The notes under the pieces were generated by a model that was given only the letters and a program-made list of their open reading frames with translations, searched no databases and was not told the DNA's origin. The position numbers were made by a program, and so were the translations under genes. This document shows positions 1-5,123 of a stretch of DNA of 5,706 nt, piece after piece. Position 1 is the stretch's first letter. Each line of letters starts with the position of its first letter. The DNA is from Nitrospira sp. (lineage in GTDB: Bacteria; Nitrospirota; Nitrospiria; Nitrospirales; Nitrospiraceae): the NCBI GenBank assembly GCA_025363325.1, contig JANYEF010000137.1:1-5706 (forward strand), in the 5' to 3' direction.

Positions 1-686
1 GCGTCGTAAATGAGCAGGCGATCGGCCAGAGTTTCGCCGATGTCGAGAATTTCCTTGATTGCTTCCGATGCTTGAAGAATGCCCATGGTTCCAGCGAGGG
101 CTCCCAGGACGCCGGCTTCTTGGCAATTCGGAACGAGTCCAGCCGGAGGTGGCTCCGGGTAGAGACAGCGGTAGCAGGGATAGCCGGCATGGGGCTTGAT
201 CGTCGTCAGCTGACCTTCAAAGCGGAACATGCTGGCAGAAATGAGCGTCTTCTTGGCGAAGAAGCAGGCGTCGTTCACGAGAAAACGCGTGGCAAAATTA
301 TCAGAGCCGTCCAGCACGATGTCGAATTGGGACACCAGCGGTAGAATATTGTCGCTGTCGACGTTCTGGTGATACGTCTTGATCGTGATCTCCGGGTTGA
401 TCGCTGCCAGGGTTTTGCGGCCAGACTCCACTTTCGGCATGCCGACCGTGGCCGTGGAGTGCAGGATTTGCCGCTGCAAGTTCGAGAGATCGACGACATC
501 GCCATCGACCAGACCGATGGTGCCGACACCGGCGGCAGCAAGATAGAGTCCGGCAGGCGAGCCGAGCCCACCGGCGCCGATGAGCAAGACTTTCGCCTTG
601 TTCAGCTTCATCTGGCCCTTGCCACCGACCTCGCTGAGAATAATCTGACGGCTGTATCGTTCTATCTGTTGTTCAGTGAGTTCCAT
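1..686 (-). CDS. moeB: MoeB/ThiF-type E1-like sulfur-carrier adenylyltransferase, second paralog (3' end outside window)
   Basis: This enzyme should adenylate the C-terminal glycine of a ubiquitin-like sulfur carrier (ThiS, MoaD or CysO type) in the cytoplasm, the step before thiocarboxylate formation. About 229 residues are visible from the ATG at 684-686; the frame is open to the left edge. The nucleotide loop GAGGLGSP is at residues 37-44, NLQRQ with the conserved Arg at 69-73, the conserved Lys in MPKV at 85, DGSDN at 126-130, the first zinc pair CYRC at 171-174, and the candidate catalytic Cys188 in NCQEAG. The second zinc CxxC should lie beyond the window, so any C-terminal rhodanese domain cannot be judged. 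By hand alignment it is about 60% identical to the moeB product at 2584-3396, so the two are paralogs. It follows the NIL gene after a 108-base gap holding an inverted repeat and has no strong Shine-Dalgarno sequence. The family is certain; which carrier it charges is inferred. Confidence 0.93.
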   Translation of the reverse strand, partial: MELTEQQIERYSRQIILSEVGGKGQMKLNKAKVLLIGAGGLGSPAGLYLAAAGVGTIGLVDGDVVDLSNLQRQILHSTATVGMPKVESGRKTLAAINPEITIKTYHQNVDSDNILPLVSQFDIVLDGSDNFATRFLVNDACFFAKKTLISASMFRFEGQLTTIKPHAGYPCYRCLYPEPPPAGLVPNCQEAGVLGALAGTMGILQASEAIKEILDIGETLADRLLIYD

Positions 687-707
687 AAAGTCCGTGATCA
701 GTCATGT

Positions 708-782
708 GTGATGCGTGATGAGTTACGATTCAAGATTGGGTAGAGCCTTCTTTAAGACTACCCATCACTCGTCACACGTCAC
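708..782. repeat. Imperfect inverted repeat in the NIL-moeB gap
   Basis: An inner perfect 7-base pair of arms (TGGGTAG at 737-743, CTACCCA at 758-764) is extended by outer arms at 708-723 and 767-782, which match at 13 of 16 positions with a bulge on the left arm. Both outer arms contain GTGAYG-like units, also echoed at 694-707. As plus-strand RNA most of the mismatches become G-U pairs; as minus-strand mRNA the pairing is weaker. There is no U-run after either arm, so it does not look like an intrinsic terminator. It fills most of the 108 bases between the NIL stop and the second moeB start. It may be a dispersed intergenic palindrome, but this window alone cannot show copy number. Confidence 0.7.
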
Positions 783-794
783 TTTTCACTTTCC

Positions 795-1034
795 CTACTC
801 CACTACATTCAATTCGATCGGATCGACGATGATGCCCTTCTTGCGAAGGCTCGCGATCGCACGTTCGATTTCCGTGCTGTCCCCGGTCAGCTCGAGATCC
901 ATCCACCCGGTGGTTTCTCGAACGTCGGCTCGCCGGACGTTCGTGACGACCTTGAATTCGTGACCGATCTGATAGATGACCGGTTCTTTGATCTTGTCTT
1001 CTGGAAACCGAATGTGAACACGTATGTTCGCCAT
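795..1034 (-). CDS. Stand-alone NIL-domain protein
   Basis: The 79-residue product is essentially one NIL domain, the small ferredoxin-like fold also found at the C-terminus of the methionine ABC transporter ATPase MetN, where it binds methionine. The pattern KEPVIYQIGHEFKVVTNV (residues 16-33), followed by TTGWMDLELTG (41-51) and the EIERAIASLRKKGIIV helix-strand (55-70), fits the family. There is no ATPase domain, iron-sulfur cluster motif, signal peptide or membrane segment. The ATG at 1034 lies 2 bases after the cysO stop and is preceded by GGAGG with a 6-base spacer. In methanogens a NIL-ferredoxin protein has been linked to homocysteine biosynthesis, so a role in sulfur transfer or in sensing a sulfur amino acid is plausible. 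Its function here is unknown. The domain call is firm. Confidence 0.9.
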   Translation of the reverse strand: MANIRVHIRFPEDKIKEPVIYQIGHEFKVVTNVRRADVRETTGWMDLELTGDSTEIERAIASLRKKGIIVDPIELNVVE

Positions 1035-1036
1035 GG

Positions 1037-1309
1037 CTAGCCTCCCGCAATGGCGGGCACGATCGAGACTTCGTCGCCGTCTTTGAGCGAAGTCTCTTTG
1101 CCCTTGAGGAATCGAATGTCTTCCTCGTTGACGTAAATATTCACGAAACGACGAAGCTCTCCGGTGTCGTCGCAGAGGCGATCCTTAATCCCAGGGTGGG
1201 AGGCGTTCAAGGTGTCGATCATCTCGACGATCGTGTGGGCCTGTGTGTCGACCTCTCCCTGTCCCTTCGTCAGAGGACGGAGCGGAGTTGGAATGCGAAC
1301 TTTAATCAT
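1037..1309 (-). CDS. cysO: CysO-like ubiquitin-fold sulfur carrier protein
   Basis: This is a 90-residue MoaD/ThiS-family carrier ending in Ala-Ile-Ala-Gly-Gly, so the C-terminal Gly90 is free to be adenylated and thiocarboxylated. The N-terminal IPTPLRPLTKGQ (residues 6-17) and RRFVNIYVNEEDIRF (53-67) resemble, from memory, Mycobacterium tuberculosis CysO, whose thiocarboxylate is used by CysM for cysteine synthesis; this favours CysO over molybdopterin MoaD or thiamine ThiS. The ATG at 1309 overlaps the thrC stop as ATGA, which implies translational coupling; the upstream Shine-Dalgarno match is poor. No JAMM/Mec-type protease, the usual partner that releases cysteine from CysO, is visible in the window. 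The adjacent PLP enzyme is a threonine synthase rather than CysM, so the sulfur acceptor may differ. Family confidence is high; the symbol is by similarity. Confidence 0.88.
   Translation of the reverse strand: MIKVRIPTPLRPLTKGQGEVDTQAHTIVEMIDTLNASHPGIKDRLCDDTGELRRFVNIYVNEEDIRFLKGKETSLKDGDEVSIVPAIAGG
1041..1046 (-). promoter_or_regulatory. Ribosome binding site of the NIL gene, inside the cysO Gly-Gly codons
   Basis: The mRNA reads GCG GGA GGC TAG CC ATG. GGGAGG is formed by the last codons of cysO, including both essential glycines, and sits 6 bases (from GGAGG) before the NIL ATG. This supports the 1034 start and implies coupled translation. Confidence 0.8.
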
Positions 1310-2556
1310 ACGTCACCACGACCGTGTTTCCCTATCTTAAAGGTTTGCTCAAAACTGACAAGACTCGGCTGAATGCGGTGGGGCCTGCCGACCGCATCGC
1401 TCACGGCTTCCTGCGTCTTTAAGCCATTGCCGGTGATATAGGCGACCGTCACGTCGCTTTTCTTGATCGTGCCTTGCTTTACCAACTTCTGGAGCACGCC
1501 GATCGTCACGCCGCCGGCGGTTTCTGCGAAGATCCCTTCGGTTTGCGCCAATAGCTTGATCCCTTCCACGACTTCGTCGTCCGAGACCATGTCCATGGCG
1601 CCCTTGCTCTCGGCGGTCGCTTTGAGGGCATAGTACCCGTCGGCGGGATTACCGATGGCCAGCGACTTGGCGATTGTTTTAGGTTTCACCGGTTTGAAGA
1701 AATCACGTCCCGCCTTGAAGGCCGTGGAAATGGGGGAACAGCCCTCAGCTTGCGCCCCGTTGATCTTCGTCCGCACGTCGTCGACGAGACCCAAGGCCTT
1801 CATTTCATGGAGGCCCTTCCAGATCTTGGTCAGGAGCGAGCCAGACGCCATGGGGATGACCACTTGGTCCGGCGTGCGCCAGCCCAGTTGCTCCACGGTT
1901 TCGAACGCCAGCGTCTTCGAGCCTTCCGCATAGTAGGGACGAATATTGATATTCACAAAGGCCCAGGCATGTTCGCCGGCGATCTCACTGCAGAGGCGAT
2001 TGACGTCGTCGTAATTGCCTTCGACCTCGACCACGTTCGGCTTATAGATCAAATTCCCGAGGACCTTAGCGGCTTCCAAATCGCCAGGAATGAACACGTA
2101 AGCGCGCATTCCCGCAGCCGCCGCATGGGCGGCGACGGAATTGGCCAGATTGCCGGTCGAGGCACAGGCAATGGTTTCAAATCCCAACTCGCGAGCCCTG
2201 GTGATGGCTACAGCGACCACCCGATCTTTGAATGACAGCGTCGGATGATTGACCGTATCGTTTTTAATGTAGAGCTCGTCCAATCCGAGGTAGGCGCCGA
2301 GATTCTTGGCGCGCACCAACGGGGTCATCCCGGCATGCGGGCCGAGAAAGGTCGGCCCTTCCACCGGGAGGAGATCGGCATAGCGCCAGATACTCTGTGG
2401 CCCGTCCTGGATCTTCCTGCGGGAAATGCTCTTCTTGATCTCCTCGTAGTTGTATTTCACTTCGAGGGGACCGAAGCACATCTCGCAGACATGGATCGCC
2501 TTCGTCGGATATTCTTTTCCGCACTCGCGGCAGACGAGCGCCTTCATTTTGGCCAT
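1306..2556 (-). CDS. thrC: Threonine synthase, zinc-ribbon type (PLP-dependent)
   Basis: Threonine synthase converts O-phospho-L-homoserine to L-threonine and phosphate with pyridoxal phosphate. With the chosen ATG the product is 416 residues, normal for the family. An N-terminal zinc ribbon is formed by CRECG (Cys9, Cys12) and CEMC (Cys24, Cys27). The Schiff-base lysine is Lys110 in TLSFKDR, the substrate loop STGN is at 133-136, an MASGSLL phosphate-binding-type loop is near 236-242, and TGNGLKT is near 375-381. The ATG at 2556 is chosen over an in-frame TTG at 2580 because a GAGGTGG site stands 7 bases upstream of it. The gene lies 27 bases after moeB and its TGA overlaps cysO in ATGA. A threonine synthase between two E1-like enzymes and directly coupled to a sulfur carrier is unusual. 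It may be housekeeping ThrC or a paralog performing sulfur replacement on phosphohomoserine; sequence motifs alone favour ordinary ThrC. Confidence 0.93.
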   Translation of the reverse strand: MAKMKALVCRECGKEYPTKAIHVCEMCFGPLEVKYNYEEIKKSISRRKIQDGPQSIWRYADLLPVEGPTFLGPHAGMTPLVRAKNLGAYLGLDELYIKNDTVNHPTLSFKDRVVAVAITRARELGFETIACASTGNLANSVAAHAAAAGMRAYVFIPGDLEAAKVLGNLIYKPNVVEVEGNYDDVNRLCSEIAGEHAWAFVNINIRPYYAEGSKTLAFETVEQLGWRTPDQVVIPMASGSLLTKIWKGLHEMKALGLVDDVRTKINGAQAEGCSPISTAFKAGRDFFKPVKPKTIAKSLAIGNPADGYYALKATAESKGAMDMVSDDEVVEGIKLLAQTEGIFAETAGGVTIGVLQKLVKQGTIKKSDVTVAYITGNGLKTQEAVSDAVGRPHRIQPSLVSFEQTFKIGKHGRGDV

Positions 2557-2563
2557 GGTGAAT

Positions 2564-2570
2564 CCACCTC
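2564..2570 (-). promoter_or_regulatory. Ribosome binding site that decides the thrC start
   Basis: GAGGTGG on the mRNA ends 7 bases before the ATG at 2556. It lies inside the reading frame that would begin with TTG at 2580, so it argues against the longer form with eight extra residues. Confidence 0.75.
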
Positions 2571-2583
2571 GCTCCGTCAATGA

Positions 2584-3396
2584 TTACGGCCGGACGGCAC
2601 AGCCGGCAAAAGGATCGCCGTCATCGAACAGTTCGGTAATCGTCGGGTGCGCTCCGCAGAGCGCGCAGTCGGGATTGCGTTTCACTTTGATTTCTCTGAA
2701 CTGCGTCTTGCGTGCATCGAAATCCAGGAGCCGATTCGTGAGAGGATGACCGATACCCAGAATGAGTTTCAAGGCCTCAGTCGCTTGGATCGTTCCAATG
2801 ATGCCGGCTAACACGCCGATCACGCCCGCCTCCTGGCAGGAGGCCACCAGCCCGGCCGGCGGAGGAGTCTTGAAGACGCAACGATAACAGGCGGACTGCT
2901 TCGGCACAATGGTCGTCACGCGCCCATCGAAGCGGAGGATGCCGCCGTGGACTACAGGTTTTCCGGCAAAGAAACAGGCGTCGTTGATCAAAAACTTGGT
3001 TGTAAAGTTGTCGACCCCGTCGATGACGACGTCGTATTCGCTGATGATCTTCAGCGCATTGCCCGCCGTGAGCCGCTCTTCGTACATCGAGACTTGGACG
3101 TCGGGGTTCAAGGCCTGAATCTTCTCTTTGCCCGAGAGGACTTTGGGACGGCCTATGTCCGACGTATGGTGAAGAATTTGGCGTTGAAGATTGGTCAGAT
3201 CCACCACGTCGCTATCGATGAGGCCGATGGTGCCGATTCCAGCTGCGGCCAGATAGAGCGCCGCCGGCGAACCAAGGCCTCCCGCGCCGACCAGGAGAAT
3301 CTTGGCCTTGGCGATCTTCTTTTGCCCCTTGCCACCAACTTCAGGTAAAAGGATATGCCGACTATAGCGGCTAATTTGGTCTTCGGTAAATTCCAT
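2584..3396 (-). CDS. moeB: MoeB/ThiF-type E1-like sulfur-carrier adenylyltransferase, first paralog
   Basis: This 270-residue cytoplasmic enzyme should activate the C-terminus of a ubiquitin-like sulfur carrier with ATP. The Rossmann loop GAGGLGSP is at residues 37-44, Arg13 lies in the conserved RYSRH stretch, and Asp61, the NLQRQ Arg72, Lys85 in RPKV and Asp129 in DGVDN are all present. Zinc ligands are CYRC (170-173) and CALC (244-247), and the candidate catalytic cysteine is Cys187 in SCQEAG; these positions closely match Escherichia coli MoeB as remembered. It ends about 20 residues after the second CxxC, with no rhodanese domain, unlike MoeZ/MOCS3-type fusions, so sulfur must come from a separate donor. 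It lies 70 bases after cysK, behind an inverted-repeat element, and 27 bases before thrC. Its position between the two carrier genes leaves open whether it serves ThiS, CysO or both. No molybdopterin or thiamine biosynthesis genes are visible alongside. Confidence 0.93.
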   Translation of the reverse strand: MEFTEDQISRYSRHILLPEVGGKGQKKIAKAKILLVGAGGLGSPAALYLAAAGIGTIGLIDSDVVDLTNLQRQILHHTSDIGRPKVLSGKEKIQALNPDVQVSMYEERLTAGNALKIISEYDVVIDGVDNFTTKFLINDACFFAGKPVVHGGILRFDGRVTTIVPKQSACYRCVFKTPPPAGLVASCQEAGVIGVLAGIIGTIQATEALKLILGIGHPLTNRLLDFDARKTQFREIKVKRNPDCALCGAHPTITELFDDGDPFAGCAVRP

Positions 3397-3399
3397 TTT

Positions 3400-3459
3400 A
3401 GCTGTCAGCCTTCAGCCTTCAGCCTTCAGCTCGGAGCTGACTGCTGAAAGCTGATAGCT
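3400..3459. repeat. Palindromic element with TCAGCCT tandem units in the cysK-moeB gap
   Basis: TCAGCCT occurs three times in tandem plus a partial copy (3405-3430). The left part of the stretch, from 3400, is an imperfect inverted match of the right arm at 3435-3459 (about 20 of 24 positions over the best register, all variants of AGCTRTCAGCYTTCAGC). A central 7-base perfect palindrome (3426-3432 with 3434-3440) flanks one base. There is no flanking T-run on either strand, so it does not look like an intrinsic terminator. It occupies nearly all of the 70 bases between the cysK stop and the moeB ATG and leaves moeB without a good Shine-Dalgarno sequence. It resembles a dispersed intergenic palindrome; that is not provable from one copy. 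Confidence 0.75.
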
Positions 3460-3466
3460 TCCCTGC

Positions 3467-4396
3467 TCAGATATTAAAGTACTTCTCGATACTGATATAT
3501 CGCTCGCCTGTGTCACAGAGGATGGTGACCACGTTCTTGCCAGGTCCAAGTTCTTGGGCCACTTTCTGCGCGGCGAACACGTTGGCCCCGGCAGAAATTC
3601 CCACCAAGAGACCCTCCTTCTTCGAGAGCTGCTTGGCTGTTTGATAGGCCTCGTCGTCTGTCACGGTCATCACACGGTCGAGAATGGCCCGGTTCAACAC
3701 TTTCGGGATAAACCCCGCGCCGATGCCCTGAATCTTATGGGGTCCTGGTTCCCCACCGGATAAGACCGGCGATCCAGCCGGTTCAACTGCAATTACTTTC
3801 ACGTTGGGATTCCGCTCTTTGAATAATTCCCCGCATCCGGTAATGGTCCCGCCCGTGCCCACTGCCGCCACAAAGGCATCGATCTTTCCGTCGAGCGCCT
3901 CGAGAATCTCGATCGCCGTGGTCTTCTTATGCATGGCCGGATTGGCCGGATTGGAAAACTGATCCGGCATAAAGTACGACGGATTCTGCGCGATGATGCT
4001 TTCCGCTTCGCGAATCGAACCCCTCATCCCTTCCCATGCCGGCGTCAAGATGAGTTGCGCGCCATAGGACGACAAGAGACTCGCCCGTTCCATGCTCATG
4101 CTTTCCGGCATCACAAGGATCAGCTTATACCCACGGACGGCTGCGACTAAGGCGAGCCCAATCCCGGTGTTTCCGCTGGTCGGTTCGACGATCGTGCCGC
4201 CCGGCTTTAATGCGCCCAGTCGTTCCGCCTCGTTGATCATATTGAGGCAGATTCGATCCTTGACGCTTCCACCGGGATTGAAGAACTCAACTTTTCCATA
4301 GATCGTCGCCCCGCCTGTCGGGGATAGCCGGTTCAGGCGGACGAGGGGAGTCCGCCCGATGAGTTCGGTAATGTCATTGTGCAGTGGCATCGTCAC
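3467..4396 (-). CDS. cysK: Cysteine synthase (O-acetylserine sulfhydrylase, fold-type II PLP enzyme)
   Basis: It makes cysteine from O-acetylserine and a sulfur donor, normally sulfide. The product is 309 residues, typical for CysK. Lys46 in NPGGSVKDR is the PLP Schiff-base residue; TSGNTG (73-78) is the substrate-binding loop; GTGGT (180-184) binds the PLP phosphate; HKIQGIGAGFIP (220-231) is the signature of the O-acetylserine-using CysK branch; SAGA (268-271) supplies the serine near the pyridine nitrogen; CDTGERY is at 294-300. The GTG start at 4396 overlaps the thiS stop as GTGA and has GGAGG 6 bases upstream; an ATG two codons inside (4390) would be 12 bases from that site and is less likely. 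Overlap with a sulfur-carrier gene suggests that a ThiS thiocarboxylate may be an alternative sulfur source, as for mycobacterial CysM with CysO; that is inference. The symbol could also be written cysM. Confidence 0.93.
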   Translation of the reverse strand: MTMPLHNDITELIGRTPLVRLNRLSPTGGATIYGKVEFFNPGGSVKDRICLNMINEAERLGALKPGGTIVEPTSGNTGIGLALVAAVRGYKLILVMPESMSMERASLLSSYGAQLILTPAWEGMRGSIREAESIIAQNPSYFMPDQFSNPANPAMHKKTTAIEILEALDGKIDAFVAAVGTGGTITGCGELFKERNPNVKVIAVEPAGSPVLSGGEPGPHKIQGIGAGFIPKVLNRAILDRVMTVTDDEAYQTAKQLSKKEGLLVGISAGANVFAAQKVAQELGPGKNVVTILCDTGERYISIEKYFNI

Positions 4397-4593
4397 CGGC
4401 CACCTCCCATATAAAACAAGAACTCAACCCGGTCGCCGTCGTTCAGGCTGGTGGTGGCGAGGTGATTCCGGTCCAACATGGTGTCGTTGACTTCGACCGC
4501 AACCATTTGCGGTTCGATTTTTTTGGCCTGGAGGAGGTCGAGGACCGTTCCTCCTAAAATCTCTTCTGCCTTGCCATTGATTTTGACCTGCAT
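4393..4593 (-). CDS. thiS: ThiS-family ubiquitin-like sulfur carrier with a C-terminal Arg after the glycines
   Basis: This 66-residue carrier matches ThiS in length and pattern: MQVKINGKAEE at the N-terminus, VAVEVNDTMLDR (residues 31-42), and DGDRVEFLFYMGGGR at the C-terminus. Functional carriers normally end in Gly-Gly; this one ends Gly-Gly-Gly-Arg, so the last residue or residues would have to be removed before adenylation, or the protein is used differently. The ATG at 4593 is preferred over an in-frame GTG at 4635 because AGGAG lies 5 bases upstream and because 4635 falls at the promoter -10 element. It is the first gene of the cluster and overlaps cysK by 4 bases. No thiG, thiE or other thiamine genes are present, so cysteine synthesis is the more likely context, although sharing with thiazole synthesis elsewhere in the genome is possible. 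Confidence 0.88.
   Translation of the reverse strand: MQVKINGKAEEILGGTVLDLLQAKKIEPQMVAVEVNDTMLDRNHLATTSLNDGDRVEFLFYMGGGR
4403..4408 (-). promoter_or_regulatory. Ribosome binding site of cysK, inside the thiS Gly codons
   Basis: GGGAGG on the mRNA is formed by the thiS codons ATG GGA GGT. GGAGG stands 6 bases before the GTG at 4396, the same arrangement and spacing as at the cysO-NIL junction. This supports the GTG start. Confidence 0.75.
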
Positions 4594-4598
4594 GAAGA

Positions 4599-4603
4599 CT
4601 CCT
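4599..4603 (-). promoter_or_regulatory. Ribosome binding site that decides the thiS start
   Basis: AGGAG on the mRNA ends 5 bases before the ATG at 4593. It is the best Shine-Dalgarno match in the region and makes the 66-residue form more likely than an 80-residue form from GTG at 4635. Confidence 0.8.
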
Positions 4604-4635
4604 AACATGGCCAAGAGATTAAACAATTTCAACAC

Positions 4636-4663
4636 GTTATCAAACGGACTTTGCCATTGTCAA
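4636..4663 (-). promoter_or_regulatory. Sigma70-type promoter of the thiS-cysK-moeB-thrC-cysO-NIL-moeB cluster
   Basis: On the minus strand a perfect TTGACA (-35, 4658-4663) is separated by 16 bases from GATAAC (-10, 4636-4641, four of six consensus positions). Transcription would start near 4629, giving a leader of about 36 bases before the thiS ATG. That leader is too short for a riboswitch or a T-box. No convincing operator palindrome is seen around it. Confidence 0.65.
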
Positions 4664-4689
4664 GGTAACGGAAGTGGCCGGCTCGCGGC

Positions 4690-4719
4690 TTGACTTTGTC
4701 TGTGATCCGTCGCCACTAT
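4690..4719 (+). promoter_or_regulatory. Weak candidate promoter for the plus-strand pair
   Basis: TTGACT (4690-4695) is followed after 18 bases by CACTAT (4714-4719), a poor -10 match with three of six consensus positions. It sits at the right distance upstream of the ATG codons at 4744 and 4762 and back to back with the minus-strand promoter. It is offered as the only visible candidate. Confidence 0.3.
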
Positions 4720-4743
4720 GCCGTCTTTTGGACGAGCAATGGC

Positions 4744-5121
4744 ATGTGGAAACGCAACTTCATGTTCAGGTCCGCTGAGGCCACGCCGCTTCAAGAATCG
4801 GAAAACGAGCTGTTTCACGATACCGATCCTGCCATGGATAGCACTGGACTCCAGTTAGAGAAGTTTTTGTCGGTGTGGATTCAAGGCGAGGGGGAAGACG
4901 AAAAACCGACGGCCTTCACGAGCATGTATGTCCGCACGGCGACATTGGATTTCCAGAAGCGGGTAGGATTTCTGCAACCCCTCCAAGGCCGCTCACACCA
5001 GATCAAACAGTTGCTCACGCCGGGCCAAAAACAGTTTCTACAGCAGTGGCTCGCCACCTTGGCACCCCAGGCCTGGGAGGCCACGGACGATCATTTCAAG
5101 ATGTTGTTTGAACTCGAATAG
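4744..5121 (+). CDS. Hypothetical protein upstream of the PLD-family nuclease
   Basis: I do not recognise this protein. From the ATG at 4744 it has 125 residues; ATG 4762 gives 119, and an in-frame TTG at 4690 would give 143 but coincides with the candidate -35 element. None of the starts has a strong Shine-Dalgarno sequence, so the start is uncertain. The sequence looks soluble: no signal peptide, membrane segment or cysteine. It has an acidic N-terminal third, a central segment around FTSMYVRTATLDFQKRVGF, then a Gln-rich amphipathic part and a Trp/Phe-containing acidic end (WEATDDHFKMLFELE). Codon use resembles the neighbours, and the frame stays open for over 370 bases, which supports real coding. 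Its stop lies 2 bases before the ATG of the nuclease gene, so the two are probably co-transcribed and translationally coupled. Function unknown. Confidence 0.65.
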   Translation: MWKRNFMFRSAEATPLQESENELFHDTDPAMDSTGLQLEKFLSVWIQGEGEDEKPTAFTSMYVRTATLDFQKRVGFLQPLQGRSHQIKQLLTPGQKQFLQQWLATLAPQAWEATDDHFKMLFELE

Positions 5122-5123
5122 CA

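Noticed and set aside
369..743. Plus-strand open frame of 124 codons antisense to the second moeB
   Set aside because: It lies opposite a well-supported MoeB frame with all family motifs; its composition (Arg/Asp-rich) is that of a reversed coding frame.
1750..2235. Plus-strand open frame of 161 codons opposite thrC
   Set aside because: It is the complement of a complete threonine synthase with intact PLP and zinc motifs; no ribosome site or recognisable domain.
2947..3348. Plus-strand open frame of 133 codons antisense to the first moeB, partly resembling the one at 369-743
   Set aside because: The resemblance between the two antisense frames is explained by the paralogy of the two moeB genes on the other strand.
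3400..3459. Possible CRISPR-like array or intrinsic terminator at the TCAGCCT repeats
   Set aside because: Units are 7 bases with no spacers, and neither strand has a T-run after the hairpin.
4594..4635. Longer thiS beginning at GTG 4635
   Set aside because: The GTG overlaps the likely -10 region, and a good AGGAG site precedes the ATG at 4593, which gives a normal ThiS N-terminus.
4594..4657. Thiamine or S-adenosylmethionine riboswitch in front of thiS
   Set aside because: The predicted leader is only about 36 bases and shows none of the conserved cores of those riboswitches.
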